Assembly (NCBI GenBank): GCA_007123575.1
Contig: SKKV01000065.1
Coordinates: forward strand, 1 to 5,766
Source of the DNA: Wenzhouxiangella sp.
Lineage (GTDB): Bacteria > Pseudomonadota > Gammaproteobacteria > Xanthomonadales > Wenzhouxiangellaceae
Direction of reading: 5' to 3'
Length of the DNA: 5,766 nucleotides
Part shown: positions 1 through 5,766 of the stretch, one piece after another
How the letters are laid out: every line of letters starts with the position of its first letter
How positions within the stretch are numbered: the first letter of the stretch is position 1
The notes under the pieces: generated by a model
The model's database searches: none
Told to the model about the DNA's origin: nothing
What the model saw: the letters and a program-made list of their open reading frames with translations, nothing else
Translations under genes and position numbers: made by a program

Positions 1-1598
1 ATGATCACCAGCTCGGTCTTGACCGTGCGTTCCTGGCGGCTGCCGAAGGCATGGCCAAGCAATGGCATGCGGCTGAGGCCCGGCGTGCCGAAGCGGCTCT
101 GGCTGGAGGATTCGCGCATCAAGCCGCCGATGACAACGAGTTGGCCGTTGCGGGCACGAATGATGCTGTCGGACTGGCGCACGCTGGAGAAAGCCAGCGG
201 CAGGGTTTCTTCCTGGCCGGCAACGGTGAAGCTCTTGGTCTGGTCCGAGACCTCGCTGACCGTTGGATGCACATGCAGGATGATGTCGCCGTCGCGACTG
301 ATCTGTGGGGTGACATCCAGGGCGATGCCGGAAAAGAAAGGGGTGAGCTGCACCGAACTGGCAGCCGTGGTGCTGGCAGCGCCGGTGGCTGTCCGGCCCG
401 TGACCCCGGTGACGAAAAACTCGTCGGTGCCGACCTTGATCACGGCTTTCTGGTTATTGATGGTCGCTACGCGCGGGCTGGACAGCACGCGGGTCACACC
501 CTGGGTTTCCAAAAGCTCGATAAAGGCATTGAAGTCCGTTCCGTCGGCGGTGATGATGCCGCCGCCACCGAAAGCGTTGCTGTCGAAGCCGTCGAAGCCC
601 TGGCCAGGCCGGATGCTCTGGCCTTGACCACGCAAGGCCGAGGTGCCTTCTTCGAACAGGCCGGTGCCGGCAATCTGCCCAAAACCGTAGCGGCTGTTGG
701 ATATTTCGCGAATGGCGGTCCAGTTGATGCCCGATCGAAAGCCATCGCGCAGTTCCACCTCGACGATCTTGGCTTCGAGAATGACCTGGCGCTGAACGCT
801 GCCTTCGATTGCTGACAACAGCTCGGCCACGGCCCGATGTTCGTGCGGCATGGCGCGCACGGCGATCACGCCTGACAGCGGGTTGACCATGACGCTGCGA
901 CCGTCGTGATCGTCAAGAATGCCGTGAATGGCGTCCTCGATGTTTTCCCAGAAGTTGGACTTGCTGGTGGTTTCGATGCGGGTGCCGCTGGCCTGGTCGG
1001 CATCGCCCCGGCCGGTTCCGCCCAGCAGGGGCTGGGCGGTGCCCAGGCCGGGCGTCAGGCCGTCTTGTAGCGCGGCCGGGTTTTCGGTCGATTGTCCGGA
1101 GCTGACCCGGGTGCGAGAAGAGCCCTCGCGGTTGATATCCAGGTAGCTGACCTCGTAAATGCGATGCTCTATCCGAGCCGGGCTCACCAGGTAACCGCTG
1201 CGGGTGCGACGAAACTCCAGGCCGTGGATCTCCTGGATGATTTCCAGCACCTCTTCGACCGTGACATTGCGCAGTTCCAGGGTGATTCGCTGATCGACGT
1301 CCGGATGGACGACCATGTTGATATCGGTATCGGCAACCAGGCTCATCAGGAACTGGTCGGCCGGCGCATTCTCGACGGTGATGTGAAAGCGCTCTTCTGG
1401 TGGAGGTTCGAAGGCGGGTTCCGGCGGCAGCAGCAGGTCGTGTGTGGCGGCAGCTGGCGGCGGTGCCTGGCTGGCCGCTTCGAGCTCGGCCCGAATACGC
1501 TCGTCGATCTCGGCCGCACGATCGCCGGTGGTTGCGCAGGCGCTGATCAGGGCCAGTGCCAGGCAGCAGGGGAGAAGACGCTGGGGGGCGTGAATCAT
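1..1598 (-). CDS. mshL: MSHA-type pilus outer-membrane secretin MshL (3' end beyond left edge)
   Basis: This gene encodes the secretin that forms the outer-membrane channel through which an MSHA-type type IV pilus passes. I read 532 codons from an ATG at 1598 with no stop before the window ends. An SD-like GAGG lies five bases upstream. Residues 1-21 form a lipoprotein signal peptide with lipobox ISAC, so Cys21 would be lipidated. A proline-rich linker covers about 45-68. An STN/N0-N1-type region spans about 71-145 (FHITVENAPADQFL, then NVTVEEVLEII). A Ser/Gly-rich linker runs about 158-212, and a second N-domain about 213-270. The secretin core starts near 272 (VILEAKIVEVEL) and includes VTRVLSSPRVATINNQKAVIKVG, GIALDVTPQIS and the late motif TPGLSRMPLLGHAF at 505-518, followed by KTELVI. 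Only a few tens of residues should be missing. It is the last gene of the visible msh cluster, 13 bases after mshK. Family assignment is firm; MshL rather than PilQ rests on the lipobox and the neighbours. Confidence 0.94.
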   Translation of the reverse strand, partial: MIHAPQRLLPCCLALALISACATTGDRAAEIDERIRAELEAASQAPPPAAATHDLLLPPEPAFEPPPEERFHITVENAPADQFLMSLVADTDINMVVHPDVDQRITLELRNVTVEEVLEIIQEIHGLEFRRTRSGYLVSPARIEHRIYEVSYLDINREGSSRTRVSSGQSTENPAALQDGLTPGLGTAQPLLGGTGRGDADQASGTRIETTSKSNFWENIEDAIHGILDDHDGRSVMVNPLSGVIAVRAMPHEHRAVAELLSAIEGSVQRQVILEAKIVEVELRDGFRSGINWTAIREISNSRYGFGQIAGTGLFEEGTSALRGQGQSIRPGQGFDGFDSNAFGGGGIITADGTDFNAFIELLETQGVTRVLSSPRVATINNQKAVIKVGTDEFFVTGVTGRTATGAASTTAASSVQLTPFFSGIALDVTPQISRDGDIILHVHPTVSEVSDQTKSFTVAGQEETLPLAFSSVRQSDSIIRARNGQLVVIGGLMRESSSQSRFGTPGLSRMPLLGHAFGSRQERTVKTELVI

Positions 1599-1603
1599 GA
1601 TGA

Positions 1604-1607
1604 CCTC
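1604..1607 (-). promoter_or_regulatory. Ribosome binding site of mshL
   Basis: GAGG on the minus strand lies within AGAGG, five bases before the ATG at 1598, inside the 13-base gap after the mshK stop. It supports the chosen mshL start and fits the lipoprotein signal that begins right there. Confidence 0.6.
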
Positions 1608-1611
1608 TGAG

Positions 1612-1974
1612 TCATTCGTGGTGGCCGTCGCCGCGACGACTGGCCAGGGTCAGGACAATGCGTTCGGAGCGGTAACGCAGTTCGACACGGCCGGGGTGAA
1701 TGGCCAGTACCTCGGCCGAATCGATCTGATCACCCTCGGTAATCCGGCGATCATTGATGATTGCCAGCCTTCTCTTGTCGGAAATCAGGACCGACTGCAG
1801 CTGCCAGCGCTGTTCTTCTGGCTGGCTGGCCGCGTTTTCACCGCCCAGGAAAACCTGGATTTCCGCAGATGTTGGTGGCCGTGTCGGGTCGGTCGGCGGG
1901 CTGGCCAGCGCGCTGGCGGCAGCGGCGGTAACGAGCAACAACATGATCAACAGTTTCCAAGTCCAGATCAGCAT
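1612..1974 (-). CDS. mshK: MSHA biogenesis protein MshK (small exported protein)
   Basis: A 120-residue exported protein, probably the periplasmic partner that connects the inner-membrane alignment complex to the secretin, as PilP or GspB/GspC-type proteins do in related machines. Residues 1-24 form a signal peptide: Trp/Lys start, Leu/Ala-rich core, likely cleavage at ALA|S. The mature part opens with the proline-rich segment SPPTDPTRPP. A compact beta-rich domain follows at about 57-112 (WQLQSVLISDKRRLAIINDRRITEGDQI, then VLAIHPGRVELRY). The pattern DPTRPP, then LQSVLI, RRLAIIN and a GD turn is that of MshK/GspB-like proteins. The ATG at 1974 lies three bases after the mshJ stop. The stop is 13 bases before mshL. 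The short length fits MshK, and synteny adds most of the certainty. The far C-terminus (RRGDGHHE) is polar and probably disordered. Confidence 0.82.
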   Translation of the reverse strand: MLIWTWKLLIMLLLVTAAAASALASPPTDPTRPPTSAEIQVFLGGENAASQPEEQRWQLQSVLISDKRRLAIINDRRITEGDQIDSAEVLAIHPGRVELRYRSERIVLTLASRRGDGHHE

Positions 1975-1977
1975 GAT

Positions 1978-2625
1978 TCAGATCCCCAGCCAGCTATCGT
2001 CCAAGGTGAGGCTGAACAGGACCAGTTCGACTCGGTTACGCGGCCAGTCCGGCACGGTCAGGTGCATGGATTCCAGGAACACGCCATCAGGCAGTTCGGC
2101 CAGCAAGGCCAGGTAATCACGGATGCCTTCATGACTGGCATCGACAACCAGCTGAACACGATGCACGAACAGGCCGGGTATGGCCTGGCTGTCAGTGCCT
2201 GTCAGCGGTTGCGGAGGCAGGTTTTTCAAGGCTACCAGGCTCAGCTCGCCGCGATCGGCCAATAACCCGGCCAACAATGGAACGCTCTGCCGCGGATCAC
2301 CCACCTCATCGTAGGCTTGAACAAGGCGATCCTCCAGTGACGCGATCTCGATTCTCAGTGCATTCCTGCGTTGAACCAGGGACGTATCCGGCCCCTCGGC
2401 GCGTTCTACGGCCAGCGCCTGGATGCTGGCGGTCAGGCCGGCCACGCGCTCGCCTACCTGTTCCAATTCACTCTGCGCACGCTGCTGGCGTTCGCGAACC
2501 GGGTTCATCAGCATCGCGTCCCAGAGCAGGAAGATTACCGCCAATACCGCCAGGGCCAGCAGGCCGCGCTCGCGCAGGCTGAGTCCATTGACTCGCTCGA
2601 TAAGCTGTTTCACACGGGCTTTCAT
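1978..2625 (-). CDS. mshJ: MSHA biogenesis protein MshJ (PilO-like inner-membrane protein)
   Basis: A 215-residue bitopic inner-membrane protein with the layout of PilO/GspM-type alignment proteins. A basic cytoplasmic start (MKARVKQLIERVNGLSLRER) precedes one transmembrane helix at about 21-40. A long periplasmic coiled coil follows at about 43-108 (RERQQRAQSELEQVGERV, then LEDRLVQAYDEV). A small ferredoxin-like domain ends the protein: LSLVALKNLPPQPL, then VHRVQLVVDASHEGIRDYLALLAELPDGVFLESMHLTVPDWPRNRVELVLFSLTLDDSWLGI. The VxLxLFSLTLDxxWLG ending is typical of MshJ. The ATG at 2625 overlaps the stop of the upstream PilN-like gene in ATGA, and an SD-like GGAG lies eight bases upstream, so translation is probably coupled. 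In the assembled machine it should heterodimerise with the PilN-like protein through the periplasmic helices and domain; this is inferred from PilN/PilO. Confidence 0.86.
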   Translation of the reverse strand: MKARVKQLIERVNGLSLRERGLLALAVLAVIFLLWDAMLMNPVRERQQRAQSELEQVGERVAGLTASIQALAVERAEGPDTSLVQRRNALRIEIASLEDRLVQAYDEVGDPRQSVPLLAGLLADRGELSLVALKNLPPQPLTGTDSQAIPGLFVHRVQLVVDASHEGIRDYLALLAELPDGVFLESMHLTVPDWPRNRVELVLFSLTLDDSWLGI

Positions 2626-3227
2626 GAATCGTTCTCCGGCGCCGTGCTGATTGAAAACCTGATGCCGGGCAGTTCGTCGTCGCTTTCCTGAAGCTGGACC
2701 TGGCGGAAGCGCGCACCGCTGATCAGGGGCTCAGTGGACAAGCCATCCAGGTAGGCCGGCAACAGCCGTGCGGCCAGTGCACGACCGCTCATGGCAATGT
2801 CGCCTTGCTGCTCATCCAGATGCAGTTCGGTCAGCCACAAGCCGCTGGGTCGCTGGCGGGCCAGCGCGTCATAGCGTTCATGCAGCCGGCTGTCAGCCAC
2901 CGGCTGGCGTTGGCTCATTGCATCCAGGCTTCGTCTCAGCTCGGCCCGTCGCTGATTCAATCCTTCTATCTCGGCTTCCAGCTCGCCTTGGTCAACCGGC
3001 TCGGGCTGATCCTGTCGCAGCTCGCTGATCTGGGCCAGGACGCGCTGCTCGGCCGCTCGCTGGCTGACGAGCTGATTTTCCAGCGAGCCCACCCGCTGCG
3101 AGATCAGCATGGTCCAGGCGATCAGCAACAGCAGCAGTCCCAGTCCCAGCCAGGCGATGGTCTGGGCGGAGAAAATGATCTTCTGCTTGCGAAAGATCGG
3201 CTGGTAAAGATTGATTTGCTGTTTCAC
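2622..3227 (-). CDS. PilN-domain inner-membrane protein of the MSHA pilus (MshI2-type)
   Basis: A 201-residue membrane protein of the PilN/GspL-C family. It should couple the cytoplasmic PilM-like protein MshI to the periplasmic alignment complex. The start is the GTG at 3227, giving (M)KQQINLYQP. This is the conserved N-terminal INL-type motif by which PilN proteins dock in a groove of PilM. The frame stays open to 3311, but upstream residues are only the antisense of mshI's C-terminal codons in another frame and carry no family features. A GAGGA lies nine bases upstream. One transmembrane helix spans about 21-43. A Glu/Arg-rich coiled coil covers about 45-110. The periplasmic domain is at about 120-190 (LWLTELHLDEQQGDIAMSGRAL, then LISGARFRQVQLQ). 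It overlaps mshI by GTGA and mshJ by ATGA. Vibrio-type operons place a comparable gene, sometimes called mshI2, in this slot. Confidence 0.86.
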   Translation of the reverse strand: MKQQINLYQPIFRKQKIIFSAQTIAWLGLGLLLLLIAWTMLISQRVGSLENQLVSQRAAEQRVLAQISELRQDQPEPVDQGELEAEIEGLNQRRAELRRSLDAMSQRQPVADSRLHERYDALARQRPSGLWLTELHLDEQQGDIAMSGRALAARLLPAYLDGLSTEPLISGARFRQVQLQESDDELPGIRFSISTAPENDS

Positions 3228-4147
3228 AAGCCGATTTCCTCGCGCCGCAAGGCACCACCAATGGCCAAGGCCAGGGCCGGCGGTGCGTCCTCGTCCAGGC
3301 GGGTTTCGCAATTCACAGCTTGGGCCAGGTCGTAGACCTCGCAGTTCAGATTGAGATTGTCGGCCAGCGCCTCGACAAGGACCGCTTGCTCGGCAAAGCC
3401 CGGCACCACGCGCAGCCCAACCAGCGCCGGCTGGCCGAAGTGACTGTCGTAGTAGTCCAGCGAGCGCTGAATTTCCAGGGTGATCTGATCGAGTACGCCG
3501 TCGAAATCAGCGGCCAGCGCTTCAAAGCCCACTTCCAGGCGTCGGCTGAGATACAGGTTGGCCTGCCGGGTGAGGGTGATGATGCCATGGTCCCGGTCCA
3601 GGTAGAGCAGACCGACGCCGCGAACGTCTTCTTCCAACTGGGCGGCCAGGTTGCGCAGCGCCATTTCGGTGACATCAATCACCTGCAGGTTGAGATCGGC
3701 TGCTTCGCAAAGATCGATTCGTTCGCGAATCTCGCGTGCGCGGGCCGCAATGGCATACATCATGGCCTGGCCAGCTGGCCGATTCTGCTGGCCGGGAATT
3801 TCAAAGACGTCAATGACCGCGTCGTCGACATGAAAATCAATCAGGTTCTTGACTTTCCATCGCACCGCAGCGCGAAGTTCCGAAGGTTCGACACGAGGCG
3901 CTTCAACTAGCAGTAGCTGGTAATGCTGATCGGCCATGACCAAATTGACCGGACGGCGGCTGGACCCGACTTGTTCGCGCAACAGCTCAGTGCTGGCCTC
4001 TTCATCGGCCAAACTCGACCACTGCGCCGACACCAGGCGTGCCTTGCGACCCTTGTCATGATCGACAGTGGCTACCCCCAGCCCGGATCGATCCATATAC
4101 AGGCCTGTTCTCTGTCGAGCCCTTAATTGTCTATTGAACAGCAACAT
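3224..4147 (-). CDS. mshI: MSHA biogenesis protein MshI (PilM-like)
   Basis: A 307-residue soluble protein, related to the actin-like PilM of type IV pili, expected on the cytoplasmic side of the inner membrane as anchor for the PilN-like protein made by the next gene. Typical segments: TGLYMDRSGLGVATV at 14-28, VRWKVKNLIDFHVDDAVIDVFEIPG at 95-119, GVGLLYLDRDHGIITLTRQANLYLSRRLEVG at 178-207, and LEIQRSLDYYDSHFGQ at 224-239. The nucleotide-binding signatures of PilM are degenerate, as in MshI generally; for example, the phosphate-2 loop is LDRDHGIITL rather than DIG-S/T-S/T. I prefer the ATG at 4147, preceded by AAGGGGAG, because it gives the usual short lead MLLFNRQL. A GTG at 4183 would add 12 residues (MPKWILPGPRGA) and also has a GGTGGAG upstream. 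It is the first gene of the visible pilus operon, and its stop overlaps the next start by GTGA. Confidence 0.88.
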   Translation of the reverse strand: MLLFNRQLRARQRTGLYMDRSGLGVATVDHDKGRKARLVSAQWSSLADEEASTELLREQVGSSRRPVNLVMADQHYQLLLVEAPRVEPSELRAAVRWKVKNLIDFHVDDAVIDVFEIPGQQNRPAGQAMMYAIAARAREIRERIDLCEAADLNLQVIDVTEMALRNLAAQLEEDVRGVGLLYLDRDHGIITLTRQANLYLSRRLEVGFEALAADFDGVLDQITLEIQRSLDYYDSHFGQPALVGLRVVPGFAEQAVLVEALADNLNLNCEVYDLAQAVNCETRLDEDAPPALALAIGGALRREEIGL

Positions 4148-4202
4148 TGCTCCCCTTGGTCCAGGCAAGATCCACTTCGGCACTCACTCCACCCACGTTA
4201 AC

Positions 4203-4231
4203 ACTCTACATTCATTCGCCAATTGATTGAA
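4203..4231 (-). promoter_or_regulatory. Weak sigma70-like promoter candidate for the msh operon
   Basis: Reading the minus strand, TTCAAT (4231-4226) and TAGAGT (4208-4203) are separated by 17 bases. The second hexamer matches TATAAT at four of six positions; the first matches TTGACA at only three. The location about 55 bases upstream of the mshI ATG is right, but the score is low and sequence alone cannot settle it. Confidence 0.22.
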
Positions 4232-4263
4232 GTCATGGCGAAAGTCCCGAGACTGAGCCCATC

Positions 4264-4276
4264 GCCGCGTAGCGGC
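4264..4276. repeat. Short perfect inverted repeat (hairpin) downstream of imuB
   Basis: GCCGC and GCGGC flank the three-base loop GTA, giving a 5-bp all-GC stem about 40 bases after the imuB stop. It could form in RNA of either strand. No T-tract follows on the minus strand (the next bases are GATGGGCTC), so it does not qualify as a standard terminator. It may be chance. Confidence 0.3.
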
Positions 4277-4315
4277 TTCCAGATCCAAGCAAGTTTTGTG
4301 CCCAAGGGGTTCTTT

Positions 4316-5740
4316 CTAGCCAAACATCCCATGGATGAACCAGCCATCCCGCGGTTTGTGTTCGCGGAAAATCCACAGGCGCCGACCGCTGCGGTCGCGG
4401 GCGATCCAGTAATCACGGCGGCAGTCCTGGCCGTCCCACCAGCCGGCCTCGATCCGTTCCGGGCCTTCTTCCAGGTGCAGGTCTTCACGCCGGCAGGGGC
4501 AAGGATGGTCCAGTAGCCAGGCCGGGCGGGGGCGCTGTTCGGGGCTGGGGGCAGTGGTGCCGGGGGCGACCCAGCGCCAGGCCTTTTCCGGACGGTGATC
4601 GGCGGCCGGGGCCAGGCCCGACAGGCCGTCGGGGCCAAGTCGGGCGCTGAGCCGGTCGAGCAGGGCCGGCCAGGCATCGCCCTGGTTATGGCCGGAGAAC
4701 AGGTCGGCCTGGGGTGGGCGGTGCTCGGTGGTGCTGTCGGCACGCATGGCCAGGGCCGCCACCGGGGCCGGCAGCGCCAGGGGTTCGAGCTTGAGTGCGA
4801 CCAGTTCCAGCAGCCGGTCGAGATCGAAGCCGGGCCGGGCCAGGGCGATGTCGAAGCCGATCGGCGCGCCGCTGTCTTCGCGCTCCAGGCGCAGGTGCAG
4901 GCGGATCAGGGCCTGGTCGCGAATGGTCAGCCACCGACCCAAATGGTCCAGTGCGCGCCGGGCAACGAACAGCAGCGCGCTGCTGTCGGCGGTGGCCACC
5001 GGCAGCTCCAGGCGCAGGCTGAAATGTTCCGGTGGCTGCCAGGCGACTAGCGGCGTTTCGCGCCGGCCGTGAATGTCGTCGAGGTAATCATTCAAGGCCC
5101 GGCCAAAGCGCCGCGCGCGTTCGGCGGCCGGGATGGCGAGCAGCTCCCCGACCCGGCGCAGGCCGCAGCCGGTCAAGGCCTGGATCTGTTCGCTGCCCAG
5201 TTCCAGCGCTGACAGGGGCAGCCCGGCCAGGTAGGCGTGCAAGGCCTGGCGGCTGGTCAGCCGATGATCCAGCCGGGCCAGCAGGCGGGCCGCGGCCGGC
5301 ACCGGTGCCAGCCCGATCCTGGCCATGAACCCCTGAATGGCCAGGCGTTCGCGCAAGTCGCTCAGCAGTGGTCCCAGGCCACCGCGCAAGCGGCGACTGC
5401 CGCCAACCTCCAGCAGCACCGTATCCGGCGGCGCCAGCACCACCTGGTGGCTGTGCTGGTAGGCGCTCAAGGCCATTTGCCGCAGCGCGTCGGTCTCGGC
5501 ACTGCGCCGTCGCGGCCGGCTTTGCAGCTGTGGCAGCACGGCCAGGGCCTGGGCCAGACGTTGGCCCGGTTTGACCCCATGCCGGCGGGCCAGCTCGCTG
5601 GCCTGGAGAATGCGGGCCTGGCCCTGGTGATTATCGTGCACGGCCACCGGGCCCTGTTCGGGCAGCATGGCCCAGACCGCCGCCAGCGGCAGATCCGGGC
5701 AGCACAGCCCGGCCCACAGTGCCGCTGACTGCCGGCTCAC
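4316..5740 (-). CDS. imuB: ImuB, catalytically degenerate Y-family polymerase-like mutagenesis protein
   Basis: ImuB is a Y-family polymerase homologue that has lost activity and acts as the hub of the SOS mutasome. It binds the beta clamp and recruits ImuA and the error-prone polymerase DnaE2. The 474-residue product has normal ImuB length. Residues 8-22 (LWAGLCCPDLPLAAV) replace the catalytic DxD segment of active polymerases, leaving no metal-binding pair. DTVLLEVGGSRRLRGG at 106-121 stands where active enzymes have SxDE; it is an ImuB signature. A helix-hairpin-like thumb lies at about 180-225 (LTGCGLRRVGELLAIPAAERARRFG). The little-finger-like domain is about 238-335. QADLF at 344-348 fits the clamp-binding consensus. 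The C-terminal tail (WWDGQDCRRDYW at 434-445, RLWIFRE, GWFIHGMFG) is characteristic. The GTG start at 5740 has no close SD; coupling to an upstream gene is likely. The gene is usually LexA-controlled through imuA, but any operator would lie outside the window. Confidence 0.94.
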   Translation of the reverse strand: MSRQSAALWAGLCCPDLPLAAVWAMLPEQGPVAVHDNHQGQARILQASELARRHGVKPGQRLAQALAVLPQLQSRPRRRSAETDALRQMALSAYQHSHQVVLAPPDTVLLEVGGSRRLRGGLGPLLSDLRERLAIQGFMARIGLAPVPAAARLLARLDHRLTSRQALHAYLAGLPLSALELGSEQIQALTGCGLRRVGELLAIPAAERARRFGRALNDYLDDIHGRRETPLVAWQPPEHFSLRLELPVATADSSALLFVARRALDHLGRWLTIRDQALIRLHLRLEREDSGAPIGFDIALARPGFDLDRLLELVALKLEPLALPAPVAALAMRADSTTEHRPPQADLFSGHNQGDAWPALLDRLSARLGPDGLSGLAPAADHRPEKAWRWVAPGTTAPSPEQRPRPAWLLDHPCPCRREDLHLEEGPERIEAGWWDGQDCRRDYWIARDRSGRRLWIFREHKPRDGWFIHGMFG

Positions 5741-5766
5741 GGCAGCTGCTGGCTGTCCCTTTCAGC
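5737..5766 (-). CDS. Possible 3' end of an upstream gene (imuA expected), partial
   Basis: In one minus-strand frame the last bases of the window read AERDSQQLP followed by TGA at 5739-5737, which overlaps the imuB GTG in GTGA. The same overlap style occurs at the mshI/PilN-like junction. imuB normally follows imuA in an operon, and the imuB start lacks a well-placed ribosome binding site, both of which favour a coupled upstream gene. Nine codons are too few to recognise a family, so the identity is inferred from context only. Confidence 0.35.
   Translation of the reverse strand, partial: AERDSQQLP

Larger units (their letters stand above)
4148..4315. other. Intergenic region between imuB and the msh operon
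   Basis: This 168-base gap is the only sizeable non-coding stretch in the window and has visibly more A/T than its flanks. On the minus strand it must end the imuB transcript, unless that reads through, and should hold the promoter of mshI and the genes after it. I see a short GC hairpin at 4264-4276 and a weak promoter-like pair at 4203-4231. No T-run follows the hairpin, so no convincing intrinsic terminator is present. A 34-codon open frame (TTG at 4288 to TGA at 4184) lies inside without a visible ribosome binding site; I do not call it a gene. Confidence 0.6.

Noticed and set aside
51..815. Long plus-strand open frame of 254 codons, with another at 1-627
   Set aside because: Both lie wholly opposite the secretin gene, whose translation matches MshL throughout. 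Their products are compositionally odd and show no recognisable domain; antisense frames stay open easily in GC-rich DNA.
1092..2265. Plus-strand open frames at 1092-1610 and 1597-2265
   Set aside because: They run antisense to mshL, mshK and mshJ, span gene boundaries on the other strand, and give Gln/Gly/Asp-rich products of the kind produced by reverse-complemented Leu/Ala codons.
3320..3910. Plus-strand open frame of 196 codons
   Set aside because: It is antisense to mshI, which has clear family features over the same bases. There is no independent signal for a gene.
4264..4276. Hairpin as an intrinsic terminator of imuB
   Set aside because: The stem is only five pairs and no T-run follows on the minus strand.
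4198..4743. Minus-strand open frame of 181 codons overlapping the imuB 3' end in another frame
   Set aside because: Most of it is an out-of-frame reading of imuB, rich in Pro, Ala and Thr. Only the last ~40 codons leave imuB, and they show no family features.
4595..5728. Several plus-strand open frames opposite imuB (4595-5050, 5032-5328, 5237-5728)
   Set aside because: All overlap the well-supported imuB reading frame and are Arg/Pro/Ala- or Gln/Gly-rich shadows.
4316..5740. Repeated CTGGCC/GGCCAG hexamers, considered as uptake or recombination sites
   Set aside because: They fall in coding frames rich in Leu-Ala and Ala-Arg pairs using GC-ending codons, and occur in the other genes too, so codon bias explains them.

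Overview
The window is GC-rich and densely coding. Every gene I can support lies on the minus strand, so it reads from right to left. The content is bacterial and fits a high-GC gammaproteobacterium: a mannose-sensitive haemagglutinin (MSHA)-type type IV pilus biogenesis operon sits next to an ImuB mutagenesis gene. I cannot name a genus from the sequence.

Right part (about 5766 to 4316): a complete imuB encodes a catalytically degenerate Y-family polymerase relative of 474 residues. It carries the ImuB hallmark EVGGS segment, a QADLF beta-clamp-binding motif and the usual C-terminal WWDG...RRDYW...WFIHG tail. The last 30 bases of the window may be the 3' end of an upstream partner gene, probably imuA, overlapping imuB by GTGA. 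The usual third member of the cassette, dnaE2, does not follow imuB here.

Middle (4315 to 4148): a 168-base intergenic stretch of less GC-biased sequence holds a small perfect hairpin and a weak sigma70-like promoter candidate. It also contains a short open frame that is probably chance. It is the natural place for the promoter of the pilus operon.

Left part (4147 to 1): five tightly packed genes run mshI (PilM-like cytoplasmic protein), a PilN-domain inner-membrane protein, mshJ (PilO-like), mshK (PilP/GspB-like periplasmic protein) and mshL (outer-membrane secretin lipoprotein). The last is cut by the left edge after 532 codons. Junctions are a GTGA overlap, an ATGA overlap, a 3-base gap and a 13-base gap, which indicates one transcript with translational coupling. 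Together the products would form the alignment complex that links the cytoplasmic motor platform of an MSHA-type pilus to its outer-membrane pore. The motor ATPase, platform protein and pilins should lie beyond the left edge.

The plus strand has several long open frames (for example 51-815, 1597-2265 and 3320-3910). They are antisense shadows of these genes. I saw no RNA genes, CRISPR array, insertion sequence or phage element. I found no convincing previously undescribed system; the most noteworthy point is the junction of an apparently dnaE2-less imuB with the msh operon.
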